A DNA stretch of 64,000 nt from Erythrophleum ivorense (GCA_026724425.1 JAIUCV010000001.1:1312001-1376000), one strand, 5' to 3'. Shown: positions 11,174-22,200, numbered from the stretch's first letter. Numbers and translations are program-made. The notes: generated by a model from the letters alone, not told the origin.

Positions 11174-11203
11174 TTTATTTTCTTGCCAACCAAAATACAT
11201 ATG

Positions 11204-11885
11204 AAACTATGCAACTGTAATGAAATATATTCCCAGCTTCAAATTAATCATCAAAGAACCTTTTTTTTTTTTTTAAATTATCATACGCACAAATTGTAAA
11301 ATAATCTAAAGAAACAGGCTTAAGAGGATTTTGAAAATTTTATGGGCCAAAAAAGTTTCGAGATGCCAGCGGTATGATAAATTCCTCAACATTTATAAAA
11401 AGTTTATATATAAGTTAAAATTAATATCTAAAAATCACATGAATATTCTGACATGAAACATTATATCTCTATCACCTTCTCAACTTTTTGCTTTTGCTCA
11501 AAGTATCACATGATAATCATGTTATTTTTAAATATTAATTTTAATTAATATATAATATTTTGACATAGTATAAGGAGGATAAAGTATTATATTTTAAAGT
11601 ATGTTATTAAGAAAACTTTATATATAATTTTGTATATATTTATCATCAAGTTTCTTAATCAAAATATGATAAATATATGATTTTCTAATAATAACATAAT
11701 AAGTGTATAATTTTTTTAAATAAACTATACACTTATCATATTTTAATTGAAAAAATATATACTTATTATATTTTAATTAAAAAAATTTAATAATAAAAAT
11801 ATAAAAAATTACATCTAAATCTAAATTTTTTAAATAAACTATAGTTCAAGAGAATTCTATTTAGTTTTACTTTAAATTTTAAATA
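11204..11885. repeat. Array spacer, matches 7900-8240
   Basis: The stretch 11620-11870 is a direct repeat of about 7960-8240 (landmark AATAATAACATAATA and TTAATTAAAAAAATTTAA). It breaks near 11885-11915, passing from flank sequence (ATCATGTGGATGTGAC) straight into the downstream flank of gene copy 3. Compared with unit B, roughly 2 kb is missing at this junction, so a deletion is inferred. Confidence 0.65.
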
Positions 11886-12254
11886 GATCATGTGGATGTG
11901 ACCCATATTATATAATTATATACATACATATTCGTACTACAGATCTACTCTTGTATTGTTCTTGAAGTTGGTGTTGAACCATTTAAGGTTGCTCACTGTT
12001 AGAACCGGTGAAGGTAATCACAAAATGAAAAGCTGCTTAAGAAGAATCGCAAGAATGAGCTGAAAACCCCTTTATTCGAGAGAAAGGATAAACTCCATTG
12101 CACTAAATATTTCTTGATTCATTCATAACCTGGCTACATACACAGAGCCATATTTAAAATTTAATACAAGCTACAGAAAGATAACGGTACTCATTCTCCA
12201 GCTGACACAGTGCAAGCTGAATATTTCCTCGGATGATGTAGGAAAGCTGATTAG

Positions 12255-12913
12255 TAAACCTCATCACATCATAGGTTGAGTTCGTTTAAAAATACGATAT
12301 GTTTATAAAAAAATTTACAAATTTTTTCGGTTGTGCCCAGGCCGAGCTTGGTCAAATTCGTTTTTTAAAAACTAATTTTTTATCTTTTATTTTTAAAATT
12401 TTAAATACTAAATATATATATTTTATTCCTTGTTAGGTTTATTATTTTCTTTTATTTTAAACATCAAATAAATCAAAAAAATATTGCATGAAATTTAAAC
12501 CACTTAAAATATATATGGGGTAATAAAATTTTTTAAGATAATAATTTTTTTTAACAATATCATTGATTAATAATTTATTTTATTTAAATTATAATTTATT
12601 TTTAATAATATATTATGCAACAAGTAAAAATTAAAAAAAATATAATAATCATATATACTATATAATTTATTTTAACTTATATCTATAGTTATAAATAATT
12701 TTTTTAATAATATTATTTATTAATAATATATAAAAAATAATTATAATAAGAGTTCGCTCGAGTTTAGAGTTTAGGTTTAGCTTAAAAAAAAATCTAAATT
12801 CAACTTATTTTATATGAAATTTTTTTTAAAATAAGCCTATTTTTTATTACATATTTTTTTTTTTTAACTGAGCCTATCAAGTCGGGCAAGTTTTCTGGCC
12901 ATGATCATATCTC
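12255..12913. mobile_element. 659-bp insertion with 8-bp target duplication
   Basis: The insertion is bracketed by CTGATTAG at 12247-12254 and 12914-12921. The paralogous site in copy 4 (near 15999-16008, CTGGTTAG) has one copy and no insertion, which proves an insertion with an 8-bp duplication. The insert is AT-rich and non-coding. Convincing terminal inverted repeats were not found, so assignment to hAT (8-bp duplications) is only suggestive. It supplies the stop codon now ending the copy 3 frame. Confidence 0.8.
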
Positions 12914-13585
12914 CTGATTAGCCAGCTGGGTTTCCTTCTCTCTCTTTTCTTCTTGTTTATTGGGCTGGAGTATGGGCTGGATCTTGGGCTCCTTCATTGG
13001 GCTGCTGCCGCTTTCAACAGAAATTGGTGTCGGTGCAATCCTGTATTCCCCACAACAATCATCCATGATCCGATATATCCAACCCGCTGGTGTTATTACC
13101 ACAACGAGAAGAAAAAAAATGGCTACTATTAGCATCATGACAGGATCTCGCGCTTCGTGGATAAGCCCCATGCCATGTATAGCCCCAACGAGACGCAAAA
13201 GACAAAAGTACCAAAAAGTAAATATAGAAAGGACCCATGTTGAGCCAATCATCATTTTATTGATTTGATGTCGGAGTTGAGCCATTTGAGGTTGCTGAGC
13301 TTCAAAAGTTGGCGCAGGTGCAATCTGGGAGGCAGCGCCCCAACATTGGATGATGCCGCTTTTTCAGCGAGCTGCAAATCGTACCGTGTAGACATGGGAA
13401 ACAAAGGTCAAGAGCATTAACCAGATAATAAGAATTCCCAACCCCAGTACACTTAGAAAACCGTGTGCTTGGGGAATGAAACGCACCGCAGCCTCCGTGA
13501 GATATATCACCACGACGAGGAAGAAAGCTGAAAGGAAGAAGAGACACACTGCAGTGATGACGGCTCGTATTTTGTCAATCGGCAT
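12905..13585 (-). pseudogene. Array gene copy 3, broken by a nonsense codon and an insertion
   Basis: The frame is homologous to copy 4 along its whole length and stays in phase throughout. It carries an in-frame TGA at 13364-13366, where copies 1, 2 and 4 encode the conserved Cys of ARCKSS. The rest of module 1's tail (QIAPAPTFE) and all of module 2 (KMMIGSTWVL onward, with RIAPTPISVE) remain open after the stop. The 3' end is replaced: an inserted element changes the ending from LANQLSYII to LANQEI. Upstream codons to 13612 are open but probably untranslated (see copy 1). A truncated protein of about 73 residues could be made. Otherwise this is a recent pseudogene. Confidence 0.75.
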
Positions 13586-13889
13586 TTTATTTTCTTGCCA
13601 ACCAAAATCCATATGAAACTATGCAATTGCAATGAAATTTATTCCCAGCTTCAAATTAATCATCAAATATATATAGCAAATTTCAGCAGTTACGAACCGA
13701 ACGGGACAACTTGTATTGGATACATTAATATTATACTCCTTTCGTCGTTCTTTGCTTATTGGCATCTATTTTCACCCCTGCCTGCTACTTTTATGATGGT
13801 ATGGATATACCAAGGGGGCAACAAAATTTTTTTAAATAATTTTTTGTATTTTATTTAAAAATTTATATTTCTATAATATATTATTTAAT

Positions 13890-15490
13890 TAAAATATTTT
13901 TAAAAAAATTTTTAGATTAAACTAAATGAGATTAACTTATATTATGATTTTTTTCTCTTAAATTTATATACTAAATAAGATACTAAATATTATTTAAATT
14001 TTAGTATCAATAATTCCATTACTTACATATGAGAATATAGTTATATATTTACTTACTACATATGTAATGTATAATAAATAAAGATACACTAAAAAAATAT
14101 ATATATAATCATTTAATACCATTATAATAATTCAAATCAATGAAGTATAAAAATTTATCACTATTAATTTGCAAAAGTTTATATCTAGAAAGCACAACTA
14201 ATATTATTTTATCCAACAATATTAAATGGTTTTGAAGCATTTTTAAAGAAAATTATTCTATACCTAATAAAAAAATAATATATTGACATTTGAACTTAAT
14301 TATATTTTATTCAATTATTATTGTAGAACTACTAATTACAAAATATATTAAAGACATGTATAGATTAAATATAAATTGAAAAATAAAAAAAATTAGACAA
14401 AGGGCAATAGAAGAAAAGAGAAAAAGAATTGTGTAAATTCTAACAAGTTAAGAACAATTTGAAAAAAAAGGGGGAAAAGTGAGGGAGAAATTGGAAAAGA
14501 GGGAGAAAGGTAAGAAGAAAATAGAAAAACAAGAAAGAAATAAATTAAAATGAGAAAAAAAAGGAAAAAAGAATACATGCGTAGATTTGATAGAATCAAT
14601 TTAAAATGTTAAATAATAATAAAGAAATCTATATATAGATTCAGGAAGTTCATTGGGTTTAAAATGTCAAAAGATGTGGGGGCATATAATATAAAAAATC
14701 AATGCTATATTATTACAAAACAAAAAAAATAAGGGTTTACCAAAGGTGTCCTTACAATGATTAAAGAAACCATTATTCAAACACATCTTAACGATGATTT
14801 GTTAGTACACTATCCTAATGCACCGTAGTTCGGACAAATATATCCTAACGACGATTAGTATGAACCATTGTTAAGCTGTGGCCTAATGATGATTTAGCTA
14901 AAAGTGTGATTAAGGCTGTGGTTAAGACATATTGCACCTTAACCACGGTTGAGCCTAACCATCATTAGTTGAGAAGATGACTTTGGGAAATGTGATAGTT
15001 AAGAAGGTGGGCTAAGGATGATTTTGAAAATTTTGTGGGCCAAAAAGTGGCAGTAAGATAATTTTGGCAAAGAGATTTTGATAAAATGATCTAGACGTTA
15101 AAAAATTACCGAGAATCTTGCTATGAGAAAAGTTCTTATCGCATTTAAGAGTGAGAAAGAGATGAATTTGAGAGGGATTTTTGTCAGATTTAGATTGGGG
15201 TGCTATTCTAGCCACGGAGAGCTCACCAACAATGGTTGCTTTACATTAATATTGGCAAGTATTGAGGGGGGCAACTTGTATTAGATTCATTAATGTTATA
15301 ATGGGTATAATTTGATTATCCTTCGTTGCCGCCTAGGTCTCCTTGATCTGCAAGGGTTAATTCCTTGGTGTGCCATACATTTTGTCCCCATTGCACCGTG
15401 GTTCCTTGTTGCTTGGCATATCTCATCTCAACCTGGTAATTCTGTATTGTGGTATAGTAGTGAAGACTTATCGATTAGTTTCTTATTGTA
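13890..15490. other. Unit X upstream flank, no gene
   Basis: An AT-rich non-coding stretch. It includes a purine-rich tract (14390-14580) and the CACTA-like segment described separately. All of it has a counterpart at 17030-18480. Confidence 0.6.
14708..14965. mobile_element. CACTA-like terminus relic (unit X)
   Basis: The segment starts near TATTACAAAACAAAAAAAATAAGGG and continues with repeated short motifs of the type CCTAACGATGATT and AACCATCGTT in both orientations. Plant CACTA (En/Spm) elements typically begin CACTACAAGAAAA and carry such subterminal repeats. The duplicate at 17603-17940 begins TACTACAAAGAAAAAAGGG, closer to the canonical end. The assignment is by resemblance only. Confidence 0.45.
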
Positions 15491-15984
15491 AGAGATACAT
15501 AAATTTAGGAATTAATCTTATTTTCTTTATAATAATTAACACAACAATTTTGAAAAAAATAATATTATTTATACAAAATAAGACTCATTAATACATTATT
15601 GATACATTCTTAGCCAGTAGCCTATATATATATGTGTGTGTGTGTGTGAACTCTAGTTAAGAGCCATATGATATAATTATATACATACATATTCATATTA
15701 CAGATATACTCTTGTATTGTTCTTGAAGTTGGCGTTGAACCATTTTAAGTTGCTCACTGTTAGAACCGGTGAAGGTAATCACAAAATGAAAAGCTGCTTA
15801 AGGAGAATCGCTAAGAATGATCTGAAACCTCCTTGATTCGAGAGAAAGGATGAACTCCATTACACTAAATATTTCATAATTCATCCATAGCCTGGCTACA
15901 TACACAGAGCCATATTTAAATACAAGCAACAGAAAGATCACGGTACTCATTCTCCAGCTGATACGTTGCAAGCTGAATATTTCC

Positions 15985-16704
15985 TCAGATGATGTAGGAA
16001 AGCTGGTTAGCCAGCTGGGTTTCCTTCTCTCTCTGTTCTTCTTGTTTACTGGGCTGGAGTATGGGCTTGATCTCAGGCTCCTTCATGCTGGTGCTGCCTT
16101 CAACAGACATTGGCGTCGGTGCAATCTTGTTACCCCCACAACAATCATCGATGATCCAATATATACAAACCGCTGGTATTATTACCAAAACGACAAGACA
16201 AACAAAGGCTAGTATTAGCAACAGGAGCAAAACAAGCCGATCAAACAATACATCTACAGGATCTTGCGTTTCGAGGGAACTATGCCCCATAGCATATATA
16301 GCCCCGACGAGACCCAAAAGACTAAAGTACCAAAGAGTAAATATAGAAAGGACCCATGTTGAGCCAATCATCATTTTATTGACTTGATTTTGGGGTTGAG
16401 CCATTTGAGGTTGTTGAGCTTCAAAAGTTGGCGAAGGTGCAATCTGGGCGGCAGAGCCCCAACATTCGATGATGCTGCTTTTGCAACGAGCTGCAAATCG
16501 TACAGTGTAGACAAGGGAAACGAAGGCCCAGTGTAATAACCAAATAATAAAAATTCCCAACCTCAGTACACCTAGAAAATTGTGCACTTCGGAAATGAGA
16601 CGCACGGCAGCCTCCGTCAGATATATCGCCACGATAAGGGAGAAAGCTGAAAGGAAGAAGAGACACACTGCAGTGATGAGGGCTCGTATTTTGTCAATCG
16701 GCAT
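15985..16704 (-). CDS. Array gene copy 4: two-module transmembrane protein
   Basis: This encodes 239 residues from the conserved start MPIDKIRALITAVC. A further nine codons are open to 16731. Hydrophobic segments lie near residues 8-36, 44-70, 114-138 and 154-186. The module tails are QIAPSPTFE near 87-95 and CCGGNKIAPTPMSVE near 189-203. It is the longest member because the second tail runs on into a charged, Gln/Glu/Lys-rich C-terminus (KQEEQREKETQLANQ) that copies 1 and 5 lack. That tail comes from DNA lying between the module end and the fossil ancestral C-terminal codons at 15735-15756. The frame is intact. It was duplicated together with copy 3. Function is unknown and no enzyme motif is visible. 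A small multi-pass membrane protein is the only supportable call. Confidence 0.7.
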   Translation of the reverse strand: MPIDKIRALITAVCLFFLSAFSLIVAIYLTEAAVRLISEVHNFLGVLRLGIFIIWLLHWAFVSLVYTVRFAARCKSSIIECWGSAAQIAPSPTFEAQQPQMAQPQNQVNKMMIGSTWVLSIFTLWYFSLLGLVGAIYAMGHSSLETQDPVDVLFDRLVLLLLLILAFVCLVVLVIIPAVCIYWIIDDCCGGNKIAPTPMSVEGSTSMKEPEIKPILQPSKQEEQREKETQLANQLSYII

Positions 16705-17602
16705 CTTATTTTCTTGCCAACCGAAATACATATGAAACTACGCAATTGCAATGAAATGTATTCCCAGCTTCAAATTAATCATCAAATATGTATAGCAAAT
16801 TTCAGCACTTACGTACTGAACGGGGCTACTTGTATTGGATACATTAATATTATATTATATTTTATCATTATCATTTGCTGCCGCCTTGGTGTCTCCTTTT
16901 GTCGTTCTTTGCTTATGGGCATCTATTTTCACCCCTGCCGGCCACTTTTATGATTTATTATTCAACGTTGTCGTAGTAATTCAATCAACAATTTAAAATA
17001 ACATTTTGATATATATAAAAAGCTTATTTGATAAAGTATAAAGATTTATTAATTTTAATTTACACGAATCTATATCTATAAAGCACAACAAATACTATTT
17101 TATCTAATAATATTTTAAAAGATTTTGAAGTATTTTCAAAATTAATTATTCAATGTCCAATTGCAAAATAATATATTGACATTTTAACTTAGTTATATTT
17201 AACTCAATTATTATTGTAAAACTACTAATTACAAAAATGTATTAAGAACATGTATAGATTAAATATAAAATAAAAATTAGAAGAAATATTAGGCAAGCAA
17301 GATAAGAGAGAAGAAGCACTGTATAAAGTTTAATAAATTAAAGACAATTAAGAAAAAGAAAAAAAGGGGGGAAAGTAAGGGAAGAATTAGTAAAGAGGGA
17401 GAAAAATAAGAAGAAAATAGAAAAATGAGAGAGAAAAGAAAAAAATGAAGAAAAAGAGGAAAAAAAATAAATGTGTGGATTTGATTGATTCAATTTAAAA
17501 TGTCAAATAATAACAAAAAATATGTATAAAATCAATGAGTTCAATAGATTTAAATTTTTAAAAAATGTAGGGGTATATAATATCCAAAATCAATACTATA
17601 TT

Positions 17603-17940
17603 ACTACAAAGAAAAAAGGGTTCAACGAAAGTGTCCTAATAACAATTAAGAAAACTATTGTTCAATATCAATACCAAAAAAAAATGTTTAGTGAAAATAT
17701 CCTAATAATGGTTGAAAAAATCATTGTTCAAACACATCTTCACGACAATAATTCATTAGGACACTATCCTAACTATCCTAACTATGGCTTCTAGCAAACA
17801 ATGGTTAAGACAAATATGTCCTAATGATAATTAACTTGAACCATTGTTAAATTGTGTCCTAACGATAGTTTAGCTAAAACGGTGGTTAGGATATATTGAG
17901 GCCTAACCACAATTGAGCCTAACAATCGTTAGTTGAAAAA
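17603..17940. mobile_element. CACTA-like terminus relic (unit Y)
   Basis: Duplicate of 14708-14965, beginning TACTACAAAGAAAAAAGGG, followed by the same family of short subterminal repeats. Confidence 0.45.
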
Positions 17941-18479
17941 ATGACTTTGGGAAATGTGATAGTTAAGAAGGCGGGCTAGAGATGATTTTGAAAATTCTAT
18001 GGGCCAACAAGTTTCAAGATGCTGGTAGTAAGATAATTTTGGCATAGAGATTTTGACAAAGAAAATGATTCAAAAGCTTAAAATTTACAGAAAATCTATA
18101 TCGCATTTAAGAGCGAGAAAGAGATAAATTTGAAAGGGATTTTTGTCAGATTTAGATCGAGGTGCTATTCTAGCCACAGAGAGCTCACCAACAATGGATG
18201 CTTTACATTAATATTGGCAACTATTGAGGAGGCAACTTGTATTAGAATCATTAATGTCACAATGTGTATAATTTGATTATCCTTTGTTGCAGCCTAGGTC
18301 TCTTTGATCTGCAAGGGTTAATTCCTTGGTGTGCTGTACATTTTTGTCCCTATGGCATTGTGGTTCCTTGTTGCTTGGCATATCTCATCTCAACCTGGTA
18401 ATTTTATATTGTGGTATGGTGGTGAAGGCTCATCCTTACTTTCTTACTGTAAGAGAGACATAAATTTAGGAATTAATCC

Positions 18480-18890
18480 TATCTCGCAATTGAGAAAATC
18501 TTGTAGAAGAAAGAGAGTATATAAGGCATATTTAAGTAAGTTTCATCTATCTTTTTTTTTTTCCCTACAAAATCTTCTTGTTATGAGATCCAAATCCCAT
18601 AAACATAACAATAAAAATTTTTTGTTGGAATTATGAAATGAAAACTACATATATGATACATAAAATTTAAAATATAACACTTAATTTCATCAATAATTAT
18701 AAAAATGAAAAAATTGCATATAAATTAAAATCAATGTTTAAAAATCACATCATTGTGGTTATGCAGCATGTATTTATTATTTTCTTTTTTTTTTATTTAA
18801 CGTATCAGGTGACAATCATATTATTTTTAGATGTTAATATTAATTAATATGTAACATTTTCACTTAATTTAAGGGATTTAAAATTTTGCG
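18480..18890. other. Spacer, no gene
   Basis: AT-rich DNA between unit Y and flank copy C. No coding region or repeat boundary was recognised. The stretch 18720-18890 loosely resembles 11400-11560. Confidence 0.4.
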
Positions 18891-19830
18891 TTTTTAAATT
18901 CATGAATGAAATAAACTATAATCAAGGGAAATTATATGTAGTTTTTTTTAATTATTAAATCTCATCATTGTGCTATTTTTAATGGAAACAAAAAATATAC
19001 ATCAGTGCAAAAGTTATTCTGCTGGTTAAATGGATGTGGATATGACAGAATCTGAATGGTAGATCTAGTCATCCAGATGGAACGGCGGGAGTTTTGTGTA
19101 TGTGAAGGTGTAATGATGTTGAATAAGAAGATGTTCCAGGTTTTCTTAAAATTGAAAGCATGTAGACACGCTACTATTCAACGGTGCAAAAACAAATGCC
19201 AATTTGAGGAAAAAAATCATTGATTTCCAAATTTACTTTTAAAAATACTTCTATTTCCATACTCAAGCTGCCAGAAAACGCTCCAGAAATTTGATTCAGA
19301 ATATTAAAAATGATGATGGTCTATGGCAATTGATGGCGGAGCAGCTGTAGCAAAAGTTGCAATATAGGCTATTACAGCAATCTCTTACATATATCAGAGA
19401 TTTCAGGCAATATTAATAGTGAACTTATCAATTTCCCAAGAAAGATAACTAAAAGGATGATTAGATATGGCTTCTGCATTCAGTTTCTTTTGCAGAGGTA
19501 AAGACAACTGCTTTTTCTATTGATCCTAATGGTGCTCCAAGAAATTAGCAGTGGATTTACAGGATTGTATTTCAGAACTTGTAAAGTTAATATATATAGT
19601 CATAGCATATTCATAATTTATACATATGACTCGATTGATGCTCATTACTCTATTGGAATGTTCTATATAAAATAATCATTGTACGTAGATATACTTTCGT
19701 AATAGGTGCCTAATATCATATAATCTCATACATTTTCTAAGACGAAGAAGCATATATAGGAAAAACTTTTGAGACTCTTAAACTGATATGAATAAAGTCT
19801 GTATATGATTGTGTAGATTAATGGGTACTT
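18890..19830. repeat. Array flank repeat, copy C
   Basis: A third copy of the flank, clear at 18930-19200 (TCTCATCATTGTG tract, GTCATCCAGATGG tract, GTTCCAGGTTTTC shared with copy A) and again at 19640-19830. The middle is replaced by a LINE remnant. Confidence 0.7.
19205..19600 (+). mobile_element. LINE reverse-transcriptase remnant
   Basis: Broken frames resemble the segment before the reverse-transcriptase core of plant L1-type LINEs. EVKTTAFSIDPNGAP at 19496-19540 corresponds to the usual E-(V/I)-K-x-A-x-F-x-I-(D/N)-P-x-x-(A/S)-P-G motif. The preceding bases read as the typical NIQNDDG-like block in a shifted frame. It is truncated on both sides and inserted into flank copy C. Confidence 0.6.
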
Positions 19831-19983
19831 ATAAGTATTTTTTCCGTGAAAAAGTATGACAACAACCAGTATCAAAAAAAGTTTTCAAAAAATAAGATTT
19901 GACAAAACTCCGTGCCTATGAATATCTCGGCATATTCACATTACAGATCTCTAGGCAACCAAACCTTAACACTTGAAACATTC

Positions 19984-20307
19984 TTAACGTTGTTGTTGAA
20001 CAATTGGAGGTTGCTCATCTTCAACAGAAGTTGGTGTAGGTGCAATCTTGGTGCCACTATTGGCGATAGAAATGATACTATAACCAGAGAATACAGTGGC
20101 GAAAACGAAAGCAAAGGCGAAGATTAAGAAGAAAGCAACCCCAAATCGAGCCCACGGTACTTGTTGAGGAGGTTCTTGCACTTCGTTCTTGAAACCCACC
20201 AATTCCACTATGAAATGAGTGACCAGGATGAAGCACCAACAAGCCAAAACTGAACTGAAAAAGAACAATAATGCAAGAATGACCACTTTTCCTTTTTCAT
20301 TCACCAT
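19984..20307 (-). CDS. Array gene copy 5: single-module transmembrane protein
   Basis: This encodes 107 residues starting MVNEKGKVVIL. The ATG lies in the same AAGAAAACAAAATG context as the other copies. There are two hydrophobic segments (about 7-35 and 50-77), then KIAPTPTSVE at 87-96 and a short polar end, DEQPPIVQQQR. It corresponds to one module of copies 1-4 and aligns best by eye with their second module (VELVGF and GTKIAPTPTSVE). It may preserve the ancestral single-module form. Its C-terminal codons are the ones left as non-coding fossils below copies 2-4. Function is unknown. A two-pass membrane protein is inferred from hydrophobicity. Confidence 0.7.
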   Translation of the reverse strand: MVNEKGKVVILALLFFFSSVLACWCFILVTHFIVELVGFKNEVQEPPQQVPWARFGVAFFLIFAFAFVFATVFSGYSIISIANSGTKIAPTPTSVEDEQPPIVQQQR

Positions 20308-20339
20308 TTTGTTTTCTTGTCATCCAAATGATTAATGAA

Positions 20340-21700
20340 GCTATCAATTAATGAAGGATACCACGAGAGAAAAATAAAGGAGCAGGAGATTTTCCGTTTA
20401 TTTGCTTTTACCAACTTTTGGCAAGAAAGAAGGGGTAAAGAAGGCGGATACATGTATACAGATAAAAGTTTATATATATATATATATATTTGTTATAAGA
20501 TTCTTCATTGAAGAATAATCATGTGAAACAATTTTTAATGAGCACATTTTTTTTCCTCTAAATACATATAGGATATTGCTTTAATTTAATTATTAGATAT
20601 TTTTTTAGCAATTACGTACTGGAGCGGACAACTATTAATCCACCAAAGTCATAGTGAAAAGTCGAGATGTGGATATTGTTTTGTACCAAAAGCGGTCTGA
20701 TAAGATATTAAAGAGTTATGAATGATAAATTATTATGAATAAGTTGATCCGACGTATGAATTGAAGCTAACTTCAATTATTCGATATGACGTACGTGCTA
20801 CGTAGGGAGACTCTTCATATATAAAAATAGCGAGGGTTGAGTCGTGTGCTTCTTGCTCTTGTGATCTGTTGATGGATGAGTGTAAGTAAGACCCTCAGTG
20901 TTTGAGAGAAGGCAGGATATACGATCGTATGTATTATTTAATTAATATTTTTTTTTATATCAGAAACAACAAAAACCATATACTTTTGCGAAAGTACGTC
21001 GTATGAACTAATCGTCAGATACATATAATTTTTTAATGAATAAATAAAATTACCTTATTAAGTTGTTTGAGGCACTCTTTTGATGTCTCATCAAGTCTAA
21101 CTTCGCTTATTGCACACTTTAGTTCATTTTCACAATCAAGGTTGCAAAATATCAATATAGTAAAATACGTTAACTTTTTTTAAGGTTGGATGAATAACAT
21201 ATAATACTCTTTTTATTTATAAAAGGTACACACCACTCTTGTGATATATATATATATATATATAATCTCTTCTTCAATTTATTTTTTATAAAAAATGTTA
21301 ACTTTTTACACAAATATGATATTGTAATTTTATATATATCTTTGTTAGTAATTATTCATATTTTTATAAGAAATATATATTATGTAGAAAGTTAATTTCA
21401 TTTGTAAAAACTAAAAAATAAATTGGAAAAGAGATGGGTATAATTTTTTTAAAAAAAATTTGCATGTAAGTTAGCCAATTTTTTTTTAAAAAAAAAATAA
21501 TATAATTTACAATAGCTTACTCTAGCTCACACATTGCTAAATTGGAACTTCTCATACTTAAAGCATCATTTAACTGAGGCAAAAGTAGCCAGCCAGCATC
21601 CGCATCGATGAAAAGAACAACCCAATTAATATTCAACATTTTCTCCTTTCTCTTCCTTCATGATAGCTCACACAAAACACATTTTCTTACTTGATAATGT
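20340..21700. other. Intergenic, no gene recognised
   Basis: AT-rich DNA with (AT)n runs at 20474-20490 and 21246-21264. A TATA-like CATATATAAAAATAG near 20816-20830 is followed by a moderately GC-rich leader-like stretch to about 20930. This could be a retroelement LTR or an orphan promoter, and no reading frame follows. Confidence 0.4.
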
Positions 21701-21709
21701 ACTTACTCT

Positions 21710-22200
21710 GGCTCCATTTGGTTGAGGATTTTTGGAGGGGAAGAGAAAGAATAAGATGTGTTTGGTTAAATAAAATTGGAAAGGAAGAGAGGGGAGAGAA
21801 GGGAGGCAAATTTCCTTCTCCTCCAAATTAAGAGGTTTTGGAGGGAAGAGGAGGGAAGAAAGATTTTAATTTATTTTATTGTCCTTTAATTTTTTAATAT
21901 TTTAATATATTATTATTTAATAAAAATTAAGATAATTTTTCTTTTCATCAAAACTTAAAAATAAAAAAGATTAGAATTTATAATTTTTTTAAAAAAATAT
22001 TGATATAAATAATTTTTTTATAAAAAATAAAATTAAAATAATATAAAAAATAAAATTGTTCAAATATAATAATCTCCCCTCTCCTTTCCTGAACCAAATA
22101 ATAATCTCTCCTCCCCTTCTCTTCCATTTCTTCAAATCAAATAAAACTCATTAAATTCCTTTTCCTCCCCTCGCCTCCCGCCGATGAACCAAACAGAGCC
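21710..22200. mobile_element. Mutator-like MITE, G-rich ends (copy 2)
   Basis: A second member of the family at 9624-10085. The left end is GGCTCCATTTGGTTG. The right end, inverted, is GGCTCTGTTTGGTTC. Subterminal regions are G/A-rich (GAGAGGGGAGAGAAGGGAGG) and C/T-rich, with the same AT-rich core in opposite orientation. The target duplication is no longer clear, so this insertion looks older. Confidence 0.75.

Larger units (their letters stand above)
11890..15522. repeat. Tandem segmental duplication, unit X
   Basis: This matches 15655-18480 in direct orientation across the gene and both flanks. The downstream flank with the CACAAAATGAAAAGCTGCTTAA landmark pairs 12020 with 15780. The genes pair 12905-13612 with 15985-16731. 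The upstream flank pairs 13612-15522 with 16731-18480. Unit X additionally carries the insertion at 12255-12913. Confidence 0.85.
15655..18480. repeat. Tandem segmental duplication, unit Y
   Basis: This is the direct copy of unit X (11890-15522) and carries the intact gene copy 4. The junction between the units (15523-15654) resembles 10200-10320 of the copy 2 flank and includes a (TG)n run at 15634-15648. Confidence 0.85.

Noticed and set aside
11174..11200. Nine-codon N-terminal extension MYFGWQENK of copies 2-4
   Set aside because: In copy 1 it is frameshifted and in copy 5 it is absent, while the downstream ATG context is conserved in all five copies. It is treated as untranslated.
14393..14599. 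Minus-strand ORF rich in Phe, Leu and Ser
   Set aside because: Translation of a purine-rich tract. No start context, not conserved in frame in the duplicate at 17280-17470.
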